Positions 17,548 through 26,461 are shown, counted from the stretch's first letter. The stretch is 64,000 nt of DNA from Modestobacter lapidis (GCA_019779905.1 JABAKE010000008.1:1-64000); one strand, 5' to 3'. Made by a program: numbers and translations. Notes: generated by a model not told the origin, from the letters alone.

Positions 17548-18417
17548 GTGAGCGCACCCGCCGATCAGCCCACCGGAGGTGGTCCGGCTCCCCAGCGGAA
17601 CTGTGACCTGCACTTCCTGGGCCACTCGACCGTGCGGGTCGAGCTGGCCGGGCGCGCCGTGCTCACCGACCCGCTGCTCACCCCCCGGCTGGGCCCGCTG
17701 CGCCGGGTGGTCGACCCGCCACCGGCCGACAGCTGGGCCGACGTGGACCTGGTGCTCGTCTCGCACCTGCACAACGACCACCTGCACCTGCCCTCGCTGC
17801 GGCGGCTGGGCCGCGGCGTGCCGATCATCGTCCCGCGGGGCGCCGGGCGCTGGCTGCGGTCGAAGGGCTTTCCCGCCGTCGAGGAGCTCGCCCCCGGCGC
17901 GACGCTCACCGACGGCGACCTGACCGTCACCGCCACCGAGGCCCGGCACAGCGCGCACCGGTGGGGCCCGCGGCTCACGCACGGTCCGCACGCCCCCGCC
18001 GTCGGGCACCTGCTGCGCGGCGGTGGATCCTCGGTCTACCTGGCCGGTGACACCGACCTGTTCCCGGGCATGGCCGGGCTCGGCGGCCCCGCGCCGCTCG
18101 ACGTGGCGGTGCTGCCGGTGTGGGGCTGGGGCCCCAGCCTGGGCCCCGGTCACCTCGACCCGGTGCGCGCGGCCGCGGCGGTGGCGCTGCTGCGCCCGCG
18201 GGTCGCCGTCCCGGTGCACTGGGGCACGCTCGCCCTCGCCGGGCTCAGCTCGCTGCCCAGCCCCTGGCGGGCCCGGATGCGCGCGCTGCTCACCGAGCCG
18301 GCCGAGCAGTTCGCCGCCGCGGTGGCCGCCGGCGGGTCCGGCGCCACCGTGGCGCTGACCCGGCCCGGCGCCCGGGTGCAGCTGCCCGCCGCCGTGCCCC
18401 CGGGGACGGCGACGTGA
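17548..18417 (+). CDS. MBL-fold metallo-hydrolase (UlaG/NAPE-PLD-like)
   Basis: This is a 289-aa metallo-beta-lactamase-fold enzyme. It has the metal motif SHLHNDHLH, later ligands in TEARHSAH and LAGDTDLF, and a final PVHWGT. The overall pattern resembles UlaG and N-acyl-phosphatidylethanolamine phospholipase D-like hydrolases. An ATG at 17524 would add eight residues; neither start has a clear ribosome site. It is the first gene of a three-gene chain joined by GTGA overlaps with two membrane proteins, so a phospholipid or envelope phosphoester substrate is plausible but unproven. Confidence 0.8.
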   Translation: MSAPADQPTGGGPAPQRNCDLHFLGHSTVRVELAGRAVLTDPLLTPRLGPLRRVVDPPPADSWADVDLVLVSHLHNDHLHLPSLRRLGRGVPIIVPRGAGRWLRSKGFPAVEELAPGATLTDGDLTVTATEARHSAHRWGPRLTHGPHAPAVGHLLRGGGSSVYLAGDTDLFPGMAGLGGPAPLDVAVLPVWGWGPSLGPGHLDPVRAAAAVALLRPRVAVPVHWGTLALAGLSSLPSPWRARMRALLTEPAEQFAAAVAAGGSGATVALTRPGARVQLPAAVPPGTAT

Positions 18418-19067
18418 GCACCGTCCCGCTGGCCGTCGAGTGGACCGACGCCTCGTCGCTGGGTTACCCGCTGCTCTTCGGCGGCGTGCTGCTCGGCTCG
18501 GTGGTGCCGGTGGTGCCGACCGGTGCGGTGGTCGGCGCGACCGCCGCAGTCGCCGTCACCACCGACTCGCTGTCGCTGCCCCTGGTGCTGCTGCTGTCCA
18601 CCCTCGGCGCGTTCGTGGGCGACGTCCTCACCTTCGCCGTCTGCCGGTTCGGTGGCCCGGCCGCCGTGCGCCGGGTGTCCCGCGGGCAGCACGCCGAGCG
18701 GCTCGACGAGGTGCGCGGGCAGTTCCGGCAGCACGGCTGGCAGATCATCATCGCCGGCCGGCTGCTGCCCGCCGGCCGCATCCCGGTGCTGGTCGCGGCC
18801 GGCGCGCTGGCCTATCCGTGGCGGCGGCTGCTGCCGGCGTCGCTGGCCGCCGGGCTGATCTGGGCGGTGGCGTACGCGCTGCTCGGCGTGGTCAGCGGCG
18901 GGATCTTCGACTCCCCGCTGATCGCCACGCTCATCGCCACGATGCTGGTACTGCTGGTCAGCGTCGTCCTCAACGTCGTTCCGCACCGCCGGCGGACCCC
19001 GCCGGGTGCGGACCCGCTCCCCGACCCCGAGGCCGACCCGTCCCCCGCCGGGTGCGAGCCGCGGTGA
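18414..19067 (+). CDS. DedA/VTT-domain membrane protein
   Basis: This is a 217-aa polytopic protein of the VTT (SNARE-associated/DedA) class. It has an N-terminal re-entrant hydrophobic region rich in Pro/Gly (GSVVPVVPTGAVVG), FVGDVLTFAVCRFGG, and the characteristic GRLLPAGRIPVLVAAGAL segment. DedA proteins take part in lipid-carrier or phospholipid flipping. The start overlaps the metallo-hydrolase stop and the stop overlaps the next gene, so the three are coupled. Confidence 0.82.
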   Translation: MSTVPLAVEWTDASSLGYPLLFGGVLLGSVVPVVPTGAVVGATAAVAVTTDSLSLPLVLLLSTLGAFVGDVLTFAVCRFGGPAAVRRVSRGQHAERLDEVRGQFRQHGWQIIIAGRLLPAGRIPVLVAAGALAYPWRRLLPASLAAGLIWAVAYALLGVVSGGIFDSPLIATLIATMLVLLVSVVLNVVPHRRRTPPGADPLPDPEADPSPAGCEPR

Positions 19068-21208
19068 GCGGGGCCCGCTCCCCCGGCCGGGTGCTGCGCG
19101 GCGGCCGGACCCTCGCCCGGGTGCTGCTCGTCTGGACCGTCGCCACCGCCGCGCTGACCGTGCTCGACGGCTGGCTGTCCGGCTTCGCCATGCGCTCGTG
19201 GTGGCAGCCGCCCGTCGCGGCGCTGCTGCTCGGCGTGCTGGCCGCCGTCGTCTGGCCGCTGGTGATGCGGGTCGCGCTGCCGGTCGCGGTGTTCACCCTG
19301 GGCCTGGGCGGGTTCCTGCTCATGGGCGCCGGGGTGCTCGCCGTCTTCACCGTCATCCCCGGCGTGGTGGTGACCAGCTTCGCCACCTCCGTCGTCGTCG
19401 CGCTGGCCATGGCCGGCGTCGCCGGGGTGATCAGCAGCGTGCTGGCCGTGAACGAGGACGAGGTCTTCTTCCGCCGCGCCCGCCGCCGGGCCGGGGCCGC
19501 CGAGCTGGCCGATGCCCCGCCCGGCGTGCTGTTCCTGCAGATCGACGGCCTCGGGCACGACGTCGCCCGCCGCGCCGTCCGGGACGGCTCGATGCCCACG
19601 CTGGCCGCCTGGCTGCGCGCCGACAGCCACGTGCTCACCTCCTGGCACACCGACTGGAGCTCGCAGACCGGGGCCAGCGTCTGCGGGATCCTGCAGGGCA
19701 GCAACGACGACGTGCCCGGCTTCCGCTGGTACGAGAAGGACCGCGACAAGATCGTGGCGGTCTCCCATCCCGCCGACGCCGCCGAGGTGGAGCGCCGGCA
19801 CTCCGACGGGCGAGGGCTGCTCGCCGTCGACGGCGCGGGCCGGGGCAACCTGTTCACCGGCGACGCCCCGCACGTGTCGCTGACGATGAGCTCGCTGCCC
19901 GTCGTCGTCGCCCGGGGCTCGCGCCGCCGGCCGCACCGGATCGGTGCCGGCTACTACGCCTACTTCGCGAACCCGGTGAACGCGCTGCGCACGCTGGGCG
20001 TCTCGCTGGTCGACGTCTACCGGGAGCTGGCTGCCGCCGCCCGCCAGCGGCGGGCCGACGTGCGGCCCCGGGTCAGCCGCGGGGGCAGCTACCCGCTCGC
20101 CCGCCCGGGGACGACGGTCATCGCCCGGGACATCGTCGTCGCCGCCCTGCTGGAGGACATGCTGGCCGGCCGCCCGGTGGTCTACGCCGACTTCCTCGGC
20201 TACGACGAGGTCGCCCACCACTCCGGCGTCGAGCGCTTCGACACCCTGGAGGTGCTGCGCAGCATCGACCAGCAGATCGGCCGGCTGTGGCGGGCCACCC
20301 AGCTCGCGCCGCGGCCGTACCACCTGGTCTGCCTGTCCGACCACGGGCAGACCCAGGGGGAGGCGTTCACCGCCCGGTTCGGGGAGTCGTTCCCGCAGCT
20401 GGTCGGCCGGCTGTGCGGCGGGCCGGTCGCCCCGGCGCCGCGGCGCGGGCTGTTCGGCCGCCGTCCCGTCGAGGACAGCCGCCGCCCCGCCGAGGGCTGG
20501 CAGATCACCTCCGCGCTGGCCGAGGCCGCCTCCGGCGGCGGGCCGATCGCCCGCCGGCTGCGCGACCGGGTGGAGCGCGCCGGCACCGCGTCGGCCGCCA
20601 CCCCGGCCGGCGACCACGGTTCGGTCGCCCGGATCGCGCCCGGCGTGGTGGCGACCGTCTCCGGGCACATGGCGGCCATCTCCTTCGCCGACCTGCCCGG
20701 CCGGGTGCCGCTGGAGACCATCGAGCGGCACTGGCCGCACCTGCTGCCCACCCTGGTCGACCATGACGGCGTCGGTTTCCTGCTCGTGCACTCCACCGAG
20801 TTCGGGCCGGTCGTGCTCGGCCGCAACGGGCTGCGGCGGCTGGGCAGCGGCGTGGTGATCGGGGCGGACCCGCTGGCGCCCTACGGCCGGCACGCCGCGG
20901 ACCTGGTCGCGCGGTACTCGGGCTTTCCGCACTGCGCCGACGTCGTGGTCAACAGCCGCTACGACCCGGTCACCGACGAGGCCTCCCCGTTCGAGCCGCA
21001 CGTCGGGTCGCACGGCGGGCTGGGCGGCGGGCAGCAGCGCGGCTTCCTGGTGCACCCGACGTCGTTCGCCGACCCCGGCGAGATCGTCGGCGCCGAGCAC
21101 CTGCACCGGGTGCTGCGCGGCTGGCTGACCGACCTGGGGCACCCGGAGCCGGCCGGCGACCGCGACGCCCGGCACGCGCCCCTCACCCCCTGGCCACTGC
21201 CCGCCTGA
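19064..21208 (+). CDS. Phage-holin-4_2-like membrane domain fused to a phosphodiesterase
   Basis: This 714-aa protein carries four hydrophobic helices in residues ~10-125 (LLVWTVATAAL, VAALLLGVLAAVVW, AVFTLGLGGFLLMG, VVALAMAGVAGV) matching the YvlD/holin-4 superfamily. A large alkaline-phosphatase-superfamily domain follows. Its metal sites are visible as LQIDGLGHD, WSSQTGASV, FLGYDEVAHHSG and LSDHGQTQG, as in nucleotide pyrophosphatase/phosphodiesterases, with GSHGGLGG near the end. The enzyme domain probably hydrolyses a phosphodiester at the membrane face. The GTG start overlaps the VTT gene stop. Despite the name, nothing here indicates a phage. Confidence 0.82.
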   Translation: MSGARSPGRVLRGGRTLARVLLVWTVATAALTVLDGWLSGFAMRSWWQPPVAALLLGVLAAVVWPLVMRVALPVAVFTLGLGGFLLMGAGVLAVFTVIPGVVVTSFATSVVVALAMAGVAGVISSVLAVNEDEVFFRRARRRAGAAELADAPPGVLFLQIDGLGHDVARRAVRDGSMPTLAAWLRADSHVLTSWHTDWSSQTGASVCGILQGSNDDVPGFRWYEKDRDKIVAVSHPADAAEVERRHSDGRGLLAVDGAGRGNLFTGDAPHVSLTMSSLPVVVARGSRRRPHRIGAGYYAYFANPVNALRTLGVSLVDVYRELAAAARQRRADVRPRVSRGGSYPLARPGTTVIARDIVVAALLEDMLAGRPVVYADFLGYDEVAHHSGVERFDTLEVLRSIDQQIGRLWRATQLAPRPYHLVCLSDHGQTQGEAFTARFGESFPQLVGRLCGGPVAPAPRRGLFGRRPVEDSRRPAEGWQITSALAEAASGGGPIARRLRDRVERAGTASAATPAGDHGSVARIAPGVVATVSGHMAAISFADLPGRVPLETIERHWPHLLPTLVDHDGVGFLLVHSTEFGPVVLGRNGLRRLGSGVVIGADPLAPYGRHAADLVARYSGFPHCADVVVNSRYDPVTDEASPFEPHVGSHGGLGGGQQRGFLVHPTSFADPGEIVGAEHLHRVLRGWLTDLGHPEPAGDRDARHAPLTPWPLPA

Positions 21209-21214
21209 TCCACC

Positions 21215-21248
21215 CCCGGCGGCCGGAATGGCCGTTTCCGCCGCCGGG
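21215..21248 (+). terminator. Hairpin after the holin-phosphodiesterase gene
   Basis: CCCGGCGGC (21215-21223) pairs with GCCGCCGGG (21240-21248), with extra GGAA/TTCC pairing inside. It begins seven bases after the stop of the three-gene operon. Confidence 0.55.
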
Positions 21249-21336
21249 ACGGCCACCCGGGTACGCCGCGTGAAGACTGCGTGAACGGCGGCGACCGGAG
21301 GTGCGCGGACACCGCCCGGTGACCGACAGTGGGCGC

Positions 21337-22314
21337 ATGCGACCCGATGCCCGCGCATGGTTCGAGCACCGCACCACGGCGGCCACCTCGCTGGCCGACA
21401 TCGACGTCGACGCCCTGCTGCTGGCCAAGCGCCGGGGCGGGCACCGGATCAGCGTCGTCCTGCCGGCCCGGGACGAGGCGGCCACCGTGGGCAGGCTGGT
21501 CGCCGACCTCGCCGACCGCTGGGTCACCGGCGTCCCCCTCGTCGACGAGCTGCTCGTCGTCGACTCCGACTCCACCGACGACACCGCGGCGGTCGCCCGG
21601 GCCGCCGGCGCCGAGGTCGTCGCCGCCGCCGACGTGCTGCCGGCCTGCGGCAGCCGGCGCGGCAAGGGCGAGGCGCTGTGGAAGTCGCTGGCCGCCACCA
21701 CCGGCGACCTCGTCGTCTTCATCGACGCCGACCTGCTCGGCGACATCGGCCACTACGTGCCCGGGCTGCTCACCCCGCTGCTGACCAACCCCAGGGTCGA
21801 CTACGTCAAGGGCTGCTACACCCGGCCGCTGGACGTCGGCGGCGAGCACCGCCCGGCCGGCGGCGGGCGGGTCACCGAGCTGACCGCCCGGCCACTGCTC
21901 AACGCGCTGTGGCCGGAGCTGGCCGGCTTCGTGCAGCCGCTGGGCGGCGAGTACGCCGGCCGCCGCTCGGTGCTCGAGCAGGTGCCGTTCGCGTCCGGCT
22001 ACGGCGTGGAGGTGGGCCTGCTGGTCGACCTGCTGCAGGTGTGCGGGCTCGGCGGGCTGGCCCAGGTCGACCTGGGCACCCGGCGGCACTCGCACCAGAC
22101 CGACGAGGCGCTGGGCCGGATGGCCGGGCAGATCGTGTCGGCGGTGCTGGCCCGCGCCGGGCGCGGCCGGCTGGAGCCCGGCGGGCTGCTCACCCAGTTC
22201 ACCCACGACGGCACCGGGTTCGTGCCGCACAGCAGCACCGTGGCCGCCGACCAGCGCCCGCCGCTGGCCGCGGTGCCCGAGTACACGGCACTGCGGGCCG
22301 GCGTCGTCGGCTAA
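21337..22314 (+). CDS. gpgS: Glucosyl-3-phosphoglycerate synthase
   Basis: This 325-aa GT-A glycosyltransferase transfers glucose from an NDP-glucose to 3-phosphoglycerate. It is the first step toward glucosylglycerate and the methylglucose lipopolysaccharides of actinobacteria. It shows VVLPARDEAATVG, VDSDSTDDT, RRGKGEALWKS, the metal-binding FIDADLLG, and GEYAGRRSVLEQVPFASGYG typical of GpgS. GTG codons at 21301 and 21319 are alternative starts; the ATG at 21337 gives the usual N terminus. It ends TAA, sharing bases with the stop of the opposing HAD gene. Confidence 0.88.
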   Translation: MRPDARAWFEHRTTAATSLADIDVDALLLAKRRGGHRISVVLPARDEAATVGRLVADLADRWVTGVPLVDELLVVDSDSTDDTAAVARAAGAEVVAAADVLPACGSRRGKGEALWKSLAATTGDLVVFIDADLLGDIGHYVPGLLTPLLTNPRVDYVKGCYTRPLDVGGEHRPAGGGRVTELTARPLLNALWPELAGFVQPLGGEYAGRRSVLEQVPFASGYGVEVGLLVDLLQVCGLGGLAQVDLGTRRHSHQTDEALGRMAGQIVSAVLARAGRGRLEPGGLLTQFTHDGTGFVPHSSTVAADQRPPLAAVPEYTALRAGVVG

Positions 22315-22982
22315 GGAAAGGCCAGCGGCGTCTCGTCGAGGGCGGCGGCGAGGTCGGCCGGGGTGTCGTAGAGGGCGATCGCGCCGGCACTGCGCAGTTC
22401 GTCGTCGCCGAAACCCCCGGAGCGGACGACGATCGCCGGCATCCCGGCCTTCTTCGCCGACTCCACGTCCCATACCGAGTCACCGATCAGCACGGCGGCG
22501 GCGTCGGCCGGGGCGCCGAGCTTCTCCAGTGCCACCTGCAGCAGGTCCGGCGCCGGCTTGGAGGCCTCGACGTCGTCGGTGGAGGTCCAGTCGTCGGCGA
22601 GGTCGCGGGCGTCGAGCAGGTCGAGGAAGGCATCGACGTGCTGCGGCTTACCCGAGCTGGCCAGCACCAGCCGGTGACCACGCTCCCTGATCGCCACCAG
22701 CAGGTCGCGGGCGCCGGGCAGCGGCGCCACCTCGCCGATCAGCCGGTCGAACTCCTCGACCCAGCGCTCCCGGGCCTGCCCGCCGACCCGCTCCTCGAGC
22801 CCGTCGCCGCCGAGCGCGCCCACCAACTTGTCACCGCCCATCCCGATCAGCCGGTGGATGCGCCAGATCGGGAAGGTCTCCCCCAGCGACCGCAGTGCGC
22901 GGTACCAGGCCAGCGCGTGCTGGTAGTTCGTGTCGACGAGGGTGCCGTCGACGTCCAGGACCGCGATCGTGGGCTCGTTCAC
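22311..22982 (-). CDS. HAD-family hydrolase (phosphoglycolate-phosphatase-like)
   Basis: This 223-aa HAD phosphatase has motif I DVDGTLVDTNY, motif II LASSG, a motif III lysine in EASKPAPD and motif IV IGDSVWDVESAKKAG. A helical cap follows motif I, as in the Gph/beta-phosphoglucomutase group. The substrate cannot be told. The GTG start is the only sensible one. The TAG stop (22313-22311) overlaps the gpgS TAA by two bases tail to tail. It is followed by 76 bases containing a 36-bp palindrome. Confidence 0.85.
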   Translation of the reverse strand: MNEPTIAVLDVDGTLVDTNYQHALAWYRALRSLGETFPIWRIHRLIGMGGDKLVGALGGDGLEERVGGQARERWVEEFDRLIGEVAPLPGARDLLVAIRERGHRLVLASSGKPQHVDAFLDLLDARDLADDWTSTDDVEASKPAPDLLQVALEKLGAPADAAAVLIGDSVWDVESAKKAGMPAIVVRSGGFGDDELRSAGAIALYDTPADLAAALDETPLAFP

Positions 22983-23017
22983 GGTGCCGTGCCTGCCCGC
23001 CCGGCCACCCGTTCACC

Positions 23018-23053
23018 CCTCGAGGGCCAAAGTCGCGACTTTGGCCCTCGAGG
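23018..23053 (-). terminator. 36-bp perfect palindrome downstream of the alcohol dehydrogenase gene
   Basis: Perfect dyad symmetry centred on TCGCGA with 18-bp arms begins six bases after the dehydrogenase stop, so it probably ends that transcript. Its inner 22 bp (GGCCAAAGTC-CG-type centre) recur, with one base changed, inside the dppD coding sequence at 51282-51303. Confidence 0.7.
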
Positions 23054-23058
23054 AAGGC

Positions 23059-24165
23059 TCAGTGCTGGTGCTGCAGGACGCCGCGGATGGTGGTGCCGTC
23101 GCGCTGGTCCTGGTAGCCCTGGTTGATCTCGTCGAGGCCGTACCGCTTGGTGATCAGCTCGTCGACCTTGAGCTTCCCCTCCTCGTACATGCGCAGCAGC
23201 CGCGGGATGTCGCGGTAGGCGTTGCACATGCCGTAGAGCGCGCCCTGCACCCGCTGCTCGAAGACCGTGGCGATGTTGCCGGGCAGCACCACGGTGGTGT
23301 CCATGGCATGGTCGGACAGCCCGGTGAGCACCAGCGTGCCGCCCTTGCCCAGGCAGCCGTAGGCGCCGCCGACGATCTCCGGGCTGGTGACCCCGGTGGC
23401 GAGGACGACGACGTCCGCGCCGGTGCCGCGGGACAGCGCCCGGGCCAGCGCGGCGGCCTCCTCCGTGCTCGCCACGGCGTGGGTGGCGCCCAGGGTCTGG
23501 GCGAACTCGCGCCGGAAGGGCACCGGGTCGACGGCGATGACGTGCTGCGCGCCGACGCTCGCCGCACCCTGCACCGCGTTGCAGCCCACGCCGCCGGTGC
23601 CGACGACCACGACCACGTCACCCACCCGCACCGGGCCGGCGTTGACCGCCGAGCCCCAGCCGGTGGGCACGCTGCAGGCCATCAGCGCGGCGACGTCCAG
23701 CGGGTAGTGGTCGTCGATCCGCACGCAGGAGAACTGGGAGAGCAGCGAGGTCTGAGCGAAGGCGCCCACGATGCAGAAGCCGCCGAGCGGCTCGCCGTCC
23801 AGCGTGAAGGGGAACGACCCGTCGGGCAGCTGACCGGTGGTGATGGTGGCACCCAGGTCGCAGAGGTTGGAACGGCCCGAGGCGCACCAGCGGCAGTGGC
23901 CGCAGGCCGGCAGGAAGGTGGTGACGACGTGGTCGCCCGGCGCGACGTTCGTGACACCCGCCCCCACCGCGCGGACGACGCCGGCGCCCTCGTGCCCACC
24001 GACGATCGGGTACCGCGCGCTCTCGAACCGCAGGTGCTCGTCGGAGTGGCACAGGCCCGCGTAGGCCATGTCGACCAGCACCTCACCCGGCCCGGGGTCG
24101 CGGACCTCGAGCTCGACGACCTCCCAGTCGCCCGGGCCCCGCAGCACCGCGCCCTGCGTCTTCAT
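23059..24165 (-). CDS. Zinc NDMA-dependent-type alcohol dehydrogenase
   Basis: This is a 368-aa medium-chain dehydrogenase. It has the catalytic zinc site CHSDEH and GGHEGAGVV, the structural zinc set CGHCRWC...C, and the cofactor motif GTGGVGCNA. Length and the sequence around GNIATVFEQRVQGALYG match the Rxyl_3153-type NDMA-dependent alcohol dehydrogenases. These keep NAD(H) tightly bound and often work with the redox cofactor mycofactocin. The ATG at 24165 follows GGAGGACGC; upstream codons would add a Cys/Arg-rich tail. A TetR gene lies upstream on the same strand. Confidence 0.87.
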   Translation of the reverse strand: MKTQGAVLRGPGDWEVVELEVRDPGPGEVLVDMAYAGLCHSDEHLRFESARYPIVGGHEGAGVVRAVGAGVTNVAPGDHVVTTFLPACGHCRWCASGRSNLCDLGATITTGQLPDGSFPFTLDGEPLGGFCIVGAFAQTSLLSQFSCVRIDDHYPLDVAALMACSVPTGWGSAVNAGPVRVGDVVVVVGTGGVGCNAVQGAASVGAQHVIAVDPVPFRREFAQTLGATHAVASTEEAAALARALSRGTGADVVVLATGVTSPEIVGGAYGCLGKGGTLVLTGLSDHAMDTTVVLPGNIATVFEQRVQGALYGMCNAYRDIPRLLRMYEEGKLKVDELITKRYGLDEINQGYQDQRDGTTIRGVLQHQH

Positions 24166-24342
24166 CCGTGCGTCCTCCGGAGGCTCGAACCCACGCCGCC
24201 GCCCTCGGACGGGGCGCCGGTGGCCACCCGCCCGGACGCCGTTCCGGCCCGCGCAGCAGGTGACGCACCGCACGTTAGGCGCCCGTCCGCCACGCCCGCG
24301 CGCCGGGGTGGCACCCGGTGCCGGCGGGGTCGGCCGATCCGG

Positions 24343-24972
24343 TCAGACCGGGTCGGGAACCGGCTCCGGGTCGGTGATCGGCAGGAGGACGTCGGCCACC
24401 AGCTGCCGGACCCCGTCGGCGTCCAGCGGTGCTTGCTCGAAGGCGGTGTAGCGCTGCCACCACAGCGCCTCGAGCACCGAGCCGAGCAGCGACACCCGGT
24501 CGGGGGCGAGCTCACGGCCGCGGCGGGTCTCGCGCGCGGCGATCTCCCGGACCACCGCGGCGAGCGGGCGGACCAGCGCCTCCTCCAGGCCGGCGCGCAG
24601 CTGCTCGTCGTGCCGGGCGGCGCTGACCAGGCTGGCCGCCGCCCGCTCGGCGCGGCCCAGCGGGCGGGTCCACGGCTCCAGCAGGCCGGCCAGGTCGGTG
24701 CGCAGCGAGCCGGAGTCGGCCGGCAGCTGCACCAGGGTGGACCGGGCCAGCGCGTGCCGCGCCAGGGCCGCCATGGTGGGCCAGCGCCGGTAGATGCCGG
24801 CCTTGCCGGCCTTCGCCCGGGCCGCGATGCGGTCGCTGTTCAACCGGCCCCAGCCCTCGTCGGCCAGGATGTCGACGGCCACCGAGAGCAGCTGGTCGGA
24901 CAGCTCCGCGGACATCGGCCGGCCCGGAGGACGGTTGACAGCGGTGCGCGCGGGCTGGCCGGTCGTGGTCAC
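24343..24972 (-). CDS. TetR-family transcriptional regulator
   Basis: This 209-aa regulator has an N-terminal helix-turn-helix at ~25-70 (VAVDILADEGWGRLNSDRIA, AKAGKAGIYRRWPTMAALA). The helical ligand-binding half includes a TetR_C-like region (ALWWQRYTAFEQAPLD). The GTG at 24972 is preferred to one twelve codons upstream because it gives a normal N terminus. It lies 177 bases before the alcohol dehydrogenase gene in the same direction and may control it. No clear operator palindrome was seen. Confidence 0.85.
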   Translation of the reverse strand: MTTTGQPARTAVNRPPGRPMSAELSDQLLSVAVDILADEGWGRLNSDRIAARAKAGKAGIYRRWPTMAALARHALARSTLVQLPADSGSLRTDLAGLLEPWTRPLGRAERAAASLVSAARHDEQLRAGLEEALVRPLAAVVREIAARETRRGRELAPDRVSLLGSVLEALWWQRYTAFEQAPLDADGVRQLVADVLLPITDPEPVPDPV

Positions 24973-25066
24973 GGTGCAATCGTGCCCAGGAGGACACGTC
25001 GACCACAACCGGGTGGCTCGCCGACCGGCCCGGCGGGTCCGTCCGCCGTCCGCCGTCCGGCGCCGG

Positions 25067-25399
25067 TCAGCCGCTCGCGGCGGTCTCCACGTGGGCCTGC
25101 AGGCTGGCTCCGTCGTCGCCCACCCAGCCCTTGCCGCGGGCGTACTCGACCATGCCGTCGAAGTTCGCCCCCCAGTCCGCCGCGGAGGCCTGCGGTTCCG
25201 CCGCGGCGCGCAGCGCCGCCACGTCCAGGAAGGCCGTGTCGGCGCCGGACAGCCGGCCCAGACCCGCCGCCCGCAGCGCCTCGTCGGCCTCCTCGGGGGT
25301 CACCGCCCCCACGGCCAGGTGCAGCCGCTTCAGCTCGTCGACGTCGGACACCCGGACCTCGGGTGCCGATCCGGCACCCCCCACCACCTCGACGATCAT
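25067..25399 (-). CDS. Hypothetical acidic protein
   Basis: This 110-aa protein has no signal peptide or membrane helix. The ATG follows GGAGGGACGCAG, a good ribosome site. The sequence is Ala/Asp/Glu-rich and includes ADWGANFDGMVEYARGKGWV near the C terminus. I do not recognise a family. It lies between menB and the TetR gene on the same strand, separated from menB by a hairpin, so it probably has its own promoter. Confidence 0.6.
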   Translation of the reverse strand: MIVEVVGGAGSAPEVRVSDVDELKRLHLAVGAVTPEEADEALRAAGLGRLSGADTAFLDVAALRAAAEPQASAADWGANFDGMVEYARGKGWVGDDGASLQAHVETAASG

Positions 25400-25442
25400 C
25401 TGCGTCCCTCCATAGGTATGGCTCCTGCTGACACCTGGAAGG

Positions 25443-25493
25443 CCCCCGTGCAGGGGCCCGCCGCGAGCTTGCGAGTGGTGGGGGGCACGGGGG
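25443..25493 (-). terminator. Repeat-containing hairpin after menB
   Basis: CCCCCGTGC (25443-25451) pairs with GCACGGGGG (25485-25493), starting four bases beyond the menB stop. The enclosed 37-bp core (25451-25487) is repeated with one mismatch at 30018-30054. Confidence 0.65.
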
Positions 25494-25496
25494 TCC

Positions 25497-26387
25497 TCAG
25501 ACGTGCCACGGGAACCGGGAGAAGTCGGCGTCGCGCTTCTCCAGGAACGAGTCGCGCCCCTCGACGGCCTCCTCGGCCATGTAGGCCAGCCGGGTCGTCT
25601 CCCCGGCGAACAGCTGCTGGCCGACCAGTCCGTCGTCGATCAGGTTGAACGAGTACTTGAGCATCCGCTGCGCGGTCGGGCTCTTCGCCACGATCCGCCG
25701 CCCCCAGTCCAGCGCGGTGGCCTCCAACTCGGCGTGCGGCACCACCCGGTTCACCATGCCCATCGCCTGGGCGTCCGCGGCGGAGTACTCCTCGCCGAGG
25801 AAGAAGATCTCCCGGGCGAACTTCTGCCCGACCTGGCGGGCCAGGTAGGCCGAGCCGAAGCCGCCGTCGAAGCTGCCGACGTCGGCGTCGGTCTGCTTGA
25901 ACCGGGCGTGCTCGGCGCTGGCCAGGGTCAGGTCGGAGACCACGTGCAGGCTGTGCCCGCCGCCGGCGGCCCACCCGGGGACGACGCAGATGACCACCTT
26001 CGGCATGAACCGGATCAGCCGCTGCACCTCGAGGATGTGCAGCCGTCCGCTGACCCCGGCACCGGCCTCGTAGCCGTACCTGCCCCGCACCCGCTGGTCA
26101 CCGCCGGAGCAGAAGGCCCAGCCGCCGTCGGACTCGCTCGGGCCGTTGCCGGTGAGCAGCACGCAGCCCACGTCGGTGGACAGCCGGGCGTGCTCGAGGA
26201 CGGCGAGCAGCTGGTCGACCGTCTGCGGGCGGAAGGCGTTGCGCACCTCCGGCCGGTCCAGGGCCACCCGGACGACGCCGGCGTCCACCGCGCGGTGGTA
26301 GGTCAGGTCGGTGAGCTCCGCGAACCCGTCGACCGCCTCCCAGGCGGCTGGGTCGAAGATCTCCGAGACGTCCGCGCGCGCACTCAC
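25497..26387 (-). CDS. menB: 1,4-Dihydroxy-2-naphthoyl-CoA synthase
   Basis: This 296-aa crotonase-fold enzyme closes the second ring in menaquinone synthesis from O-succinylbenzoyl-CoA. It shows the MenB-specific series NAFRPQTVDQLL, WAFCSGGDQRVRG, VICVVPGWAAGGGHSLHVV, DADVGSFDGGFGSAYLARQVGQ and the C-terminal DADFSRFPWHV. Length is typical of the actinobacterial form. It is alone; no other men gene is in the window. Menaquinone is the expected electron acceptor for the formate dehydrogenase at 6-11 kb. Confidence 0.95.
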   Translation of the reverse strand: MSARADVSEIFDPAAWEAVDGFAELTDLTYHRAVDAGVVRVALDRPEVRNAFRPQTVDQLLAVLEHARLSTDVGCVLLTGNGPSESDGGWAFCSGGDQRVRGRYGYEAGAGVSGRLHILEVQRLIRFMPKVVICVVPGWAAGGGHSLHVVSDLTLASAEHARFKQTDADVGSFDGGFGSAYLARQVGQKFAREIFFLGEEYSAADAQAMGMVNRVVPHAELEATALDWGRRIVAKSPTAQRMLKYSFNLIDDGLVGQQLFAGETTRLAYMAEEAVEGRDSFLEKRDADFSRFPWHV

Positions 26388-26461
26388 CAGGGGAACCTAT
26401 CGGCCGGTCCGGTTCCCCGCTGTCCCGCAGGTCAGCGGCGGCGGGGGCTACCGTTCGGCCG

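Noticed and set aside
19064-21208. A prophage, because of the holin-like domain
   Set aside because: The domain is a YvlD/holin-4-type membrane segment fused to a phosphodiesterase inside a chromosomal operon; no other phage gene is present.
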